A stretch of DNA of 64,000 nt. Origin: Coccinella septempunctata (Eukaryota; Arthropoda; Insecta; Coleoptera; Coccinellidae). Below the pieces are notes generated by a model that was given only the letters and a program-made list of their open reading frames with translations, ran no database searches and was not told the origin of the DNA. Location: assembly GCF_907165205.1 (NCBI RefSeq), contig NC_058189.1:42124270-42188269 (forward strand). Direction: 5' to 3'. The translations under genes and the position numbers were made by a program. Below are positions 11,401 to 22,000 of the stretch, piece after piece (position 1 is the stretch's first letter; every line of letters starts with the position of its first letter).

Positions 11401-14400
11401 ATGTATTCTGACATACACATTACTATTTAGTGGTGATTGAATTTTCTGAAACATTACCGAACTATCCTCTCCGACAAACTCGTCAATCTCACATGAAAAT
11501 ATGCGTAATTTGAAATAAAAATGATATTAATTATATCTGTGTTACTTTTACTCACACTCTTTATATACTGAGCGATTACTCATTTGGTAGAAGCATGTTT
11601 CTCTACTGTTCAATCGGCGCTTTTAACTTTAAAAAATAGCTATGTCTTCTTAAAATACAAAACCTGAAGAGCCGAATACTAAAACGTCTGAATTAGATAC
11701 CTACGTGGTTTTTCTAAACCAATTATAGGGAATAACACATATATTTCGGTGTAACAATAGCATCTTCAGGTGAGTTTGTGAAACCTTCCTTCTAATTCTG
11801 AATTGTCACAAAGTATCTGCCATTATTAGAATTCCATGCTACGAAGTCAGAAATACTTTATGGTTATAGAAGGGATAATTATATGCAACATTCTTAATTC
11901 TTCATCAAAAGAATTTTTTTTATAAGAAATGCCTCAAAATCATCCCTGCTTACACTTTCTTTACATGTGTGCAATTATTATTTAGTAGTTGAGAAAAGAT
12001 GTACTTGTATAAATAAATTGTCCTTGTTTTCCCTTGTCTCAATAGAAAACTTATTTTTTTTCCAGGAATCATGGTTTATTACCCCTCCTCCGTGTTTCAC
12101 CTCAACAGGCCCCTCCAATATGAGGATTTCTCCCTTCGAGAACTTACTCATAGAACATCCAAGCATGAGCGTTTACAAACACGCTCCAAGGAGAGGCTGC
12201 TTAAGGGAAATACTCTCGCCTCCTCCTGTAAGAGAAACAACTCCTGAACCCGAAGAGGAGGAAGATGAACTCGAGGTGCAAGAAGTTGACAATGAAGTGG
12301 CCATTGTCCGCAGGGTGATTAGGAGGCACAGGATGGAGGCACAGCTGCAGGAACGCCAGTATTCTAAATATGTACATTCAAGAAAAGTGAGTTTCACTTC
12401 ATACCATAGACACAGAGACATGGACTGAGCAATGTCAGCATGAAAATGTCTTTTTTATAGAAAGAGAGAAATGATCCTCGGGAATTTACCTGTCTCTTTT
12501 TTGTTCACATAGAGGTGAGTGTGGACCAATCAAAATTCTAGTAAAAGACAACTGCATTCCCGACGTGCGTTTCTCTCTGTCACTTTTTTTGACCGTATTT
12601 CATGCATAGATATAAAGGGAAGGCACAGTCCATGTCTATATGTCTATGCTTCATACTAGCTTGCTATAGTTACAACTTTAGAACATAGATACATGGAATG
12701 CACATTCAGTGCTACAAATGAATGTTTTGTAGTACACACATTCGATGTTTCTCTGTCTAGCGCGACACTGAAAATTGATGTGACACTGATCTCCGAAACA
12801 AATGTCTCAATTGTGATTGGTGACACTATTTCACTCCAGTCTTTGAAATGTTTATTTTCCATTCCATGTATCTATGTTCTGCGGCTTTATTCTCGTTATT
12901 GTGAAACGCTACTGAGTTAGCAAAACGTTCGCAAAAAATTCATTCTCGGTTTTTCCTTATTTGACTACGTTCGGCCAGTAAACACCGGTACAGAGCGAGT
13001 AGAACTAGAGTTTTATCACAGATCAGCTAGGGCTAATGGAGCCGGTACAAATTGGCAATTTTTGAATGAACGAATGACAAATGTCAACCACAAAAATTTG
13101 AGTTTGAATGCAATTTGTTCGAAAATGTATATGAACAGATAATTCTTAGTGTGGATTGAACGGAAATTCTACATTTTTATGAGTAGTTTGTTTATAAGTT
13201 GTTTTTTTATGGTTTGTCTCGTTTCATAACCCTACTTCTACACAAACTCCTTTCGCGCCCCACCTTGGGAGCTGGGGCTCTTAGAGTTGATTCCGAAAAC
13301 TCTACTCCGTTTAGAACGAACGACAACTATTGACACTTTTTGTTCTGAAACTGCGTGCCCGAACGACTCGGAACAAAAAGTGCTGATAGAGTCTACTGGC
13401 CGAACGCACCTTTTGTAGAATAATTACGCTACTCTTCATGTATAATTCAGTGGTTTGTCATGCAAATGGCAATCACTTTTTGTGCCTTGAATAGCTGAAC
13501 TTATTGTTGCTGAGTATTAGTAACATATCAAGATACCCAGCGGTTCATAGCCTATTTTATTCAAGGACACATCAAAGTGCTCCCTACAAATTTGCGGTGT
13601 CCATATTTTACTTGTGTGGATATAACCGCGATGGTTTTTTGATATTATATTATTTCCCTAATTGAGAGGAGAAAATTATGAGTTGGTAGGTATATTTTGG
13701 GCTAGTGACAAGCCACTATTAATCAGAGAAAATGAAAATATCGTAAATCTTGCGAAAAGCATGACCGGTCCTTGCGACAGACTGCACTGCTTGAGAATCG
13801 CTTTGCTAGTTAGTCAACATCAATCGTGACTGTTCTTTTTCAGAAATAACACGATAAAGCAGAGAGTATTTAAATGTTCGATGTTTCACAAATTTAAGGT
13901 GCGTTCGGCCAGTAGACTCTATCAGCACTTTTTGTTCCGAGTCGTTCGGGCACACAGTTTCAGAACAAAAAAGGCGAATTTTGGCGCTAGTGGTTATCTA
14001 TGGTTAGGTTGTAGTTACTTGGGTAACCACATTTTGGCGATGATAACCATCTAACTATGACGTTTCAATGACGTCACAGTAAGTTAACCACGTAACTACA
14101 CGTAACCTTCCTCTTGAGTAGGGTTAAAGCATTGAACTCTATGGAGTTCCCATAGAGTTCAATGGGTTAAAGAGTATGGTATGTAGTTCTATCTCCTTTC
14201 AATGAGTGAAATGGAATGAATTTTAGTGCCATAGATTCTTAGCAGAGACGCACAAAACACAAATAATAGACGTTGGTAGCGGGATTCACGAAGCACAGAA
14301 CACACCCATATTCAAGGGAAACTTCCCTTCTATGAAGTAAACAGCGATAGTTTAATTTTTTTTGCCATTGGTGGATCCATCACAACACATACATATAACA

Positions 14401-15128
14401 AATTATAAAATACTACTACTGGAATCTATAATGCGTATTGAATTATGAAAAAAGAAAGAGGTAAGCAAAAAACAGCATTTGGAGAGGCACCAGTATACAC
14501 CAGCTAGGTTAAACTAGTTAAAGAATATTTTCTTATTATTCTTCTTGTACATCTTCTTCAAGAAGGGTCTCTACCCTCCAAAATTTTATTTTTATCGAAA
14601 ACTAACCAAACAAAACGTACAGCTGTGACTTAACAGCTGATGACATAAATGTCATCAGTAACTATGACGTCAGAGATAACCATAACCATAGTAAGCTGTG
14701 GTTACAGCGCCAAAATTCGCCTAAAGTGTCAATAGTTGTCGTTCGTTCTAGACAGAGTAGAGTTTTCGGAATCAACTCTATGAGCCCCAGCTCCCAAGGT
14801 GATAAAACTTTAGTTCTACTCGCTCTGTACCGGTGTTTACTGGCCGAACGTAGTCTTAGATACATAGACTATGACTATAGATAGTCAGAGAATTTTGACA
14901 GTTTGTTTTGTTGCTGGTACTTCACGTTGTCGAGTTACCTGTCACAACTTTCAATTCTTCATTATGTTCCAGATTCAAAACCAGAAGGCCAACAAGCCCC
15001 TGAAGAAGGCCTATCTGGAACGCAACAATAAGGCTCGTGAAGTCAACTGCCGCAACCAGAGGCAGAGACGAGGGGAGCGGTCTCAAGGGCCAAACCGCTC
15101 TCGCGCCAACAACAACCGCAAGTGCTGA
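5193..15128 (+). CDS. DOR: DOR / TP53INP family protein (autophagy and nuclear-receptor coactivator), 3 coding exons
   Basis: Joined exons 5193-5492, 12066-12386 and 14973-15128 give 258 aa; every junction is phase 0 with GT-AG borders. The N-terminus starts MLQSWANYLLGG, like the MFQ start of TP53INP proteins. Residues 48-54 read DDEWVLI, the LC3-interacting (LIR) motif with W51 and I54. Residues 101-145 carry the second family block (ESWFITPPPCF, then LLIEHPSMSVY). An acidic stretch (about 155-170) follows, and the tail is strongly basic (RNQRQRRGERSQ and after), fitting nuclear/nucleolar retention. Vertebrate TP53INP1/2 and Drosophila DOR shuttle from nucleus to autophagosomes, bind Atg8/LC3 and coactivate nuclear receptors (ecdysone receptor in flies). 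The acceptor at 5179-5180, 12 nt before the ATG, implies at least one upstream non-coding exon that I could not place. Function is inferred from the family. Confidence 0.93.
5493..12065. other. DOR intron between coding exons 1 and 2
   Basis: 6.6 kb of AT-rich intron. Visible are an (AT)n microsatellite at about 7000-7018 and scattered short frames without similarity. No exon of the family is missing between residues 100 and 101. Confidence 0.5.
12066..12386 (+). CDS. DOR: DOR coding exon 2
   Basis: 107 codons, phase 0 at both ends. The acceptor is a T-rich tract ending CCAG at 12065 and the donor is AAA|GTGAGT at 12387. It carries the ESWFITPPPCF / LLIEHPSMSVY block and the EEEEDE acidic stretch. 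A 244-bp MITE starts only 18 nt beyond the donor. Confidence 0.92.
12405..12648 (-). mobile_element. 244-bp hAT-type MITE, copy B
   Basis: Same length and sequence family as the copy at 4829-5072 but reversed. The 8-bp duplication CTTCATAC occurs at 12397-12404 and 12649-12656. Shared internal landmarks include the complement of ACGGTCAAAAAAAGTGACAG. It starts 18 nt inside DOR intron 2. Confidence 0.88.
12680..12880. mobile_element. 201-bp MITE with 21-bp perfect TIRs
   Basis: AGAACATAGATACATGGAAT begins the left end and its exact complement ends the right. No clear target duplication. It starts 32 bp beyond the hAT MITE at 12405-12648 and its end resembles that element's CATAGA-ACATGGA core, so the two may be related families. 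Confidence 0.7.
12963..13410 (+). mobile_element. MITE X copy 1 (204 bp, interrupted by ~241-bp insertion)
   Basis: Ends GACTACGTTCGGCCAGTAAA and (complement of right end) GGTGCGTTCGGCCAGTA. Compared with the inverted copy at 13898-14855, extra DNA at about 13020-13260 lies between two CAC triplets. Removing it and one CAC leaves 204 bp, exactly the length obtained for the other copy. Confidence 0.78.
13898..14855 (-). mobile_element. MITE X copy 2 (inverted), interrupted by a 751-bp element
   Basis: Reverse-oriented copy of the element at 12963-13410: it starts GGTGCGTTCGGCCAGTAGAC and ends CTGGCCGAACGTAGTC. The 751-bp insertion plus a 3-bp duplication account for all extra length (958 minus 754 = 204). 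Confidence 0.8.
13972..14722. mobile_element. 751-bp TIR element nested in MITE X copy 2
   Basis: Perfect terminal inverted repeat AGGCGAATTTTGGCGCT. An AAA triplet is duplicated at the insertion point, shown by comparison with the uninterrupted site in copy 1. Near the middle is a hairpin, ATTGAACTCTATGG with its complement after a 5-nt loop (about 14133-14165), and near the right end CTGATGACATAAATGTCATC forms another palindrome. No ORF. Confidence 0.78.
14973..15128 (+). CDS. DOR: DOR terminal coding exon
   Basis: 51 codons plus TGA. The acceptor is TTCCAG|ATT at 14972. It encodes a lysine/arginine/asparagine-rich tail (KKAYLERNNKAREV and on), typical of the family C-terminus. Its GC content is clearly higher than the flanking introns, as expected for a conserved exon. 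Confidence 0.92.
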   Translation: MQNQKANKPLKKAYLERNNKAREVNCRNQRQRRGERSQGPNRSRANNNRKC

Positions 15129-18100
15129 GGACGAGATGTCTTCTATGATCTCATTTTAACCGTAACAATTTTCACAACACGTTCAGAAAATTTTGTTGAC
15201 TGTTCATATTTTGATTTTAATTCTTAAGAAAACTGACATCCAGCACATTTTTGAGTCATTCGTTTTGAAGATGATAATATTGTAATAATGGTAAATGTAG
15301 CAATAGTGGTTGTGCTGCATGAATCGATTTCACATCGCATCATCACAGATTTTTTTCAATTCATAATTACAATTCGAACGAAAACAAGAAAAAATTTTAT
15401 ACTTTGCATGTAGATGAGTGTCGGAGTATTATCATCATATTCAATATTAATTTACTGACCAAAGATTCATATTCACAATATCACAATAACTGATACATGT
15501 AAAAAAATATCAGTGTATAATACTTAGAATATCGATATTGCAAAATTGAAATGAATTTTCATTCATTCATATTTTTTTCTATGTGTCCTAGAAAAATATC
15601 TGTTTATCTTATTTCTATTGATGGAAGAGCCAGTATGATTTTTGGATCACTTCAGTTTAATATAAAATCGTAGAACTTGATTTTCCTTCATCTTAAGTAC
15701 CCTTTTGTGTTATAACAATTCGTAAGGTTTCTTCAGAAGACCATGAAGTTGCCAAGAAAATCCTTTTACGCATGAACTAAAAGTAGCCAACTAAAATGTA
15801 CCTACGTGAATTGAAATATTGAACGAAAAATATTAGAAATAATGCAATCTCCAAAAATTTTGGCAGACAACTAAGTATACAGAATAGTTGATAAAAGACA
15901 AATTCTATGATTGAAACGCATACATCAAAGCTAGATTAGTAGTACTAGATTTTTTAGTTAATTGGGATAAAAATTCCTAGAAGAAAAACTTAATGAAAAT
16001 TGCTAGAAGATTTTCATAGAAAAATGACCCCAAGCTTTTGAGTCTACCTTTTCGCAATAAGTGAATGTGATTGAAAACACTGCCAAAAATAACCGACAAT
16101 CTAGTTCGAAATAGAGTGGAGGATACTTACAATATGACATTGCGAAATTGTCTAAATATTATAGAAATACATATATCATAACATCAAAATATAAAATCAT
16201 AAAATTCTATGGAGTTTTATCTATAGATAACAGTCCAATATAATACATAGGTACATGAAAAGTTATCGAAACACTTTGTTTAGAGGAATTCTCATTATGA
16301 AAGTATATGGACTATAATGAAGAATTAAAAATGTTTTAATTAAAATAAATAAATAAATAAAATTAAATCAAAAAACAAACTGAAAATGAAATCAATTCCT
16401 TTAGTATTATCTTCTTCAAATTAACGCAAAATTTCATGTGTAGGGATCCAAAGATTAATTTTCTGTTCTTACAGAAATTTTTCGAAAAGAAAATTCAAAA
16501 CCGTGTTGTAACTTTGTTACGGATAGTATTTAATGTTCAATTCTATTTTCATTTTATTCTCCAATAAGTTGAAGAACTTTAATGCTTCAATATAATATTT
16601 TACAACACAGGGCATTATTGTTCGATTCTACTATATGTATTATAATCATAAGAAAAATTTAGTCTGTGTACATACATATTTTTTTATTTTATCAACGATT
16701 ATCAATCTACAAAAATTGATTTATTTGTAATATATTACCAATTTTTTTCAATACACTGTTGACTGATATGTAATAATTTTAAGAACAGCTAATATCAGTC
16801 TAAAAAATACAAGCACAAATAGCTTTATGCATAAAATGAAAAAAAATTATTTTTTAATAATCATGTATTTATTTTTTTATTTATTAATTTTTTTCAGATA
16901 TCAAAACTGGAGAAACTATTAATGTTAATTTATGCTTATATTTCTCCAGTTTTTTGTTAAGTCAATCAATATGAAATGAAAAAACAATTCCGAAAAAGGA
17001 TGATCTGCTGAACGGAATGAAAAATATTCAGAAAAAATTTGTTACCAAATTTTCGGTTATGCTTAGTTTATTCATCAACTCATGAAATGAATAATAATAA
17101 TTTATAACTAGAAAGATTTTATCCGTTAAGAAATATATACGGTAGAGCATTGTATTACTGGAAAAATGATTTTGAAGATATTGGGATTCATTTTTCATAT
17201 AAACAGTGTCTCAATAAACCAAGGATGGTAATGTTGACAAGGAATAGAAAAAATGAATTAAACATAAGGATGCATTCGAAAATTTAAAAATAAAATCTGT
17301 CATAAATTGTTATCATACTTCAAATGGGTTTATGCTCCTATTTATAGGGCACGCTAAGGAATTGTCAAAATCGTTGGATGCCGTTGATAAACGTAGGGCA
17401 GGCACTTTTAGTACTTGTTCACAACGAACGAAAGCCTTAGATTCCCTTCACACCATAGGGTTTTCACCGTCGTGTGTTTACCCGATGTCCCAAGTTACAT
17501 TGATATAATGGGATCTTTCACACGTGTTCCGTTTCAGTTTCGTACCGGAAAACAACCGGTGCTCGATGTGCCCACCGTACGGATAAAACCCGATGAATAA
17601 TTTTTCATCCGGTTGTTTTCCAGTAAAACCCTTGGTTGAAAGGAGTCTAACTCTTTATTATTATTAAGCTGTTAATTTCATGATTCAACGTGAACTCAAA
17701 ATTGAACTATCTTCTTTGGGATATTACCCAGACAGAGAGGTTGTCTCTGGATATTACTACTATATTGCACTTATTACCAAAGGCGCATGCGAAGGAAGAG
17801 AAACGAACGATTTTGACAACTCGTTGTGATGCCAATTCAAAAGGGTTCGTTGTTTGGATTGACAGAAAATCGCAAACCTAACCGAAGGTTACCGGTAAGG
17901 TAATTGTGTAAGGAAAATACTACTCGTAATTTTGTGGATTACTTTTCGGTAATTCTGAAATGTTTCTTAAATCCAATAAATTATTTAACCAACTGTATTC
18001 AGATGACTAATGCTCTACTGTTGCTCCATGAATTCTCAGAATATGGAGTTTCTCTGTTATGTCTTGAGGAATATTTTTTTTGTGTAAGAATTGTATGTTT

Positions 18101-18970
18101 GTTCAGGAGTGTTTGTTCAGTATATTCACTATGTTGTTACAACAATTCAGGACTATAGGTCGGAATACACCTTATATTTGAAACGAAAAGGAATTAGTAT
18201 ATAGAGGTATACGTAATTCATCAAAAGCATTGAAAATTAAGACTCGAGTTTATTTTTTCTCTCAATGTTGATATTGATTCAAAAAACTTGAGAAAACTTA
18301 TTATTTACCTTTTTGAGTGGTTTATATGAAATCTTCATCTGTCTTCAACTTTCAATGTTTAAAATATATTTTCGAAATGCTACCCTGAATGGTAAAAATG
18401 AAAACATATTTGAATATGAGGAACCATTGACCCAAAAATGACTAAGAGCTGCTAAAATATAGTTATATGTACCTTGGAGAAGTTTGTCGATAGGTTTTGT
18501 CTGAAGGTTTAGTGGATGTTTAAATTTCGAATTTACAGTCAATTCATCAAATGCTTTATAGAAGTGTGCGTGCATGAATGTTTTTCTTTCTGAAATCGTG
18601 ATGGCTAAGTGCTTAACTGTGGGTAAACATAATACACTTATGTTTCTCTCAAGATTGATGTATGTACCGATGTATGATGCACGTTTAGATGTTAGTTTTT
18701 TTTTATATTGTATGCATAACGATAATACGAGTAGTGTATGTTAAGAGTGTGTCCAAAAAATATCAGAAAGAAAAAAAAATTACATATTGTGTTATAATTC
18801 AAAAAAAGAATGAAAAGTTACAAAAATGTTGAAAATAAATTTAATTATGTTGAATCTGTGTATTCATCCGAGTAAACGACCCGAATCTAATCTTATCTCC
18901 TTGCCTTTCGTGTACAAATGTTTGTTGAGGTCAGTGTTGCTTGTTCCATTGTGTGTTCCGTCAAGTCAAA
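15129..18970 (+). other. DOR 3' UTR and intergenic interval to BtpA gene
   Basis: No coding region is recognisable here. Candidate poly(A) signals on the plus strand are an overlapping AATAAA run at 16344-16362 and AATAAA at 18834-18839; the true DOR 3' end cannot be decided by eye. A short inverted repeat (GGAAAACAACCGG with its complement about 45 nt on) lies near 17548-17625. The promoter and 5' UTR of the next gene must fall just before 18971. Confidence 0.5.
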
Positions 18971-19043
18971 ATGTTAGGTTTCCGTGAATTGTTTAGAAAA
19001 CAACATTCACTAATAGCAATGGTTCATGTTGATGCGTTACCAG
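18971..19043 (+). CDS. BtpA-family exon 1
   Basis: 24 codons plus one nt, from ATG to CCAG|GTAATG. It encodes MLGFRELFRKQHSLIAMVHV and DALP, the family N-terminus. No strong mitochondrial presequence is apparent in these few residues. Confidence 0.88.
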
Positions 19044-22000
19044 GTAATGAGTGGCTCAGTAATTTATTGTGACGAAAAAATACATTTTATAGAATAGGGA
19101 AGGCCGGGGCTAGTTGATTTATTTCAATAATTTTCAACAGTTTTTTTCTCTTCAGGGAAACTAATTCTAATTCTGATTTACTTGGTATATTCTTATGATG
19201 GAGAGAAACTAGGTTAACAACTGATGGTCACTCCGAATTGTTATTATACTCATGAATATTTCGTTTAGATATACGGGGTGATTCATCGTGATGGCCTCTT
19301 GGGACGTTTATGGAGATGTAATCATAATTTTGCGCTGAAAATTTCCATGTTGGGATTTTTGACAATGAACTTTCTCTCTAGAATATTTTCAGACCTCTGC
19401 ATTTCCGATTGTCCTACTATACTTGTACTAAGGAAACAGCCTATATACTCTTTGACTCGTACAAATATTTGAACAGTAGATTCTTGTGGTCAAAAGTAAC
19501 ACTTTTTTTTACACCTTTTTTTCCCAATCAGCTCGGTTTAAAAAATACAGGCTGTTGGAAAACCATAAAAAAATTATTTTTAGTTTTATCTCACAAACGG
19601 TTTTATTGAATTAAATGAATGTCGGAATATAGTTTTTCATTTATTTGATGAATCCTTTTCGAACACAAAATAATCCCCACTTTGTCCAGTTTTCTCCAGT
19701 ATCACCATTACGTACCATAAAAATACCAAAAATTCAAAGAATCCCACTCTTGAAACTAAGTTATTGGACGCTAACTAATGAATATTTTGAACGTTGTGTA
19801 AAATAAAAGTATTATATTTTTCATATTTTCTCGTATAACGAGCCGTTTCCGAGTATAATTTATTGATATTTAAATTTCTGCTGAGGATTTTTTTTAGGAA
19901 TATCATTAAAAATCAGGAAAATCACCCTATTCAATTTTTTAATTGTGTAGTATTATTACCGACACTGTTTGTTTTTTTATTTCAGTGGATTCTACCTGAA
20001 AAAATAGGGTAGTTACTTGAATAAACTCTATATATACCTAAAATGCTGCTGAGAAGGTTTTTTCCTGGAAAATCCATTACCCTTCTCAATTTTTAATTAT
20101 GTACATGTGTGTAGTATTATTACCGACAATGTTTGTTGTTTTTACCGAAAATATACAGGCTGTTATTCATGAAAATATTTCCGAAAGACAAATCGAATTA
20201 ATCATAAAACACAACCTTTATAAATCTTCTAGATAATCAAGAGCCATTCGTGGGGTATGGAATGTTTTTCTATAGTCTATGTATGCAGCGTAAAGATTCC
20301 TTTGCAATGCAATAATGCATGAATATTTTATTATTATCAACATATATACCAATGACAATTTGAAAAAACACCCGGTAATCCATATACTGGATACAAAATT
20401 TTATTGTAGATTTAAGAAAAAAAAATTTGAACCATGTATATATGTATATATAGTTTTCATTCAATAGAGGGTCCGCCTGCTCTTATAAACAGATTTTTCT
20501 TTTTTCCATGATGAAGGAACTCCACGATATAATACCTGTATGGAAAGAATTGTGGAGAAAGCTTGTAAAGAGACGGAAATCTATCTTCAGAATGATGTTG
20601 TGAGTTATAATTGAGTATACAAAATCAAAATTAATTTTTTTAGAACTAACATTTAACATATTATTAAAAGAGTGTGACACTTCAAAGATACCCATCCATT
20701 TGAATAGAATGTATACAATCGGTATAGTAATGAAATATTACCAATATAATAATCTGAACAAATATTCAGATACATTGAAAATGAGATCTGCTGGTTCTGA
20801 TGTCTTAAAAAAAATCTAAAAAAAGCTTGCATACTGTTGTTAAAATGCATATTTGCATATTACAGTATTCGGAGTTCTTATAATTGATGTTTACTTTTAC
20901 TGTATAAAATAGTAGAAAGTGGGTATGCCATTTTTTTATGAATATATATATTTTTTCATTTCAAGATACATTTCAAGCTTCCAAAATGATATGGACCTCT
21001 TATGTGTATATTATATATTGCATATTTATCTTATTTCCGTTTCAGGATGGAATTCTCATTGAGAATATGCATGACGTACCTTACATTAAACATGAAAAAT
21101 TTCAACCAGAAACGGTAGCATGTTTAAGTAGAGTTTGTGCGGAAATCAAGAGAATCATTCCGGCTACATTACCTTGTGGCTTACAAGTGAGTTATCAAAA
21201 TAAGGGGTTTTCCCTTAGACTTTTCCTTTGTCTGAGGGTTTTCCATTTATATAAAGGTTTCATTTCGCGAATATTCCGTGAAAAACAGGTTTTTAAACAG
21301 AAGAATAATTTATTGAAGTAAAATTAAAGCTTCTAATGGTATAATCTAAAATTTTAGATAAGCGTCCAATATTTACCCCTACGAAACTAAAGTATTAAAT
21401 TGAATTAAAATTAAAAAGTTGTAATGGTATACTCTAAAATATTGGTCCAATATATTCACCCCTTAGAAGTGTAACAACCAGACACCCTCTGTACAAATAC
21501 GGACACCTTTGAAATTGGAGTGATTGTGGCCTCAATATTATACATGATGATGTCCAGTGTAGAAAGGCCAATATGGGGCCAAACTTTACGTTCTTTACGT
21601 CCTTAGTATACAAGGTGATTCATAGGTAAATGGCCGAAAGCTAAGGGTAAGATAGAGCTAGGACACGGAGGTGAGTCATAAAAATCTCTAGAGATTGTCA
21701 TATGACCCTTCAAATATTAGAACAAAAATAAATTTCATGCAGTGTGTATTTCCCTAATAGCACAAAGTAGTCCTATGGACATCCATAGGACGTCCTCTTC
21801 GGACATTACGGACATCCATGGGACGTCCATTTCTGGTACAATGGACGTTTTATGGACATCCGAGGGACATACAAATGTCACAACCTTGAACCGAATTCGG
21901 ACGTCCATCGCGGACGTCCAATGGATATCCCGTTGGGACCATCATTAGCTATCTCAACGGTACAAAAATTTATCACGACGTTGGCTATCCTATCTATTAG

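Noticed and set aside
12173..12421. 82-codon minus-strand ORF rich in serine
   Set aside because: Antisense shadow of DOR exon 2; the serine run mirrors the glutamate run.
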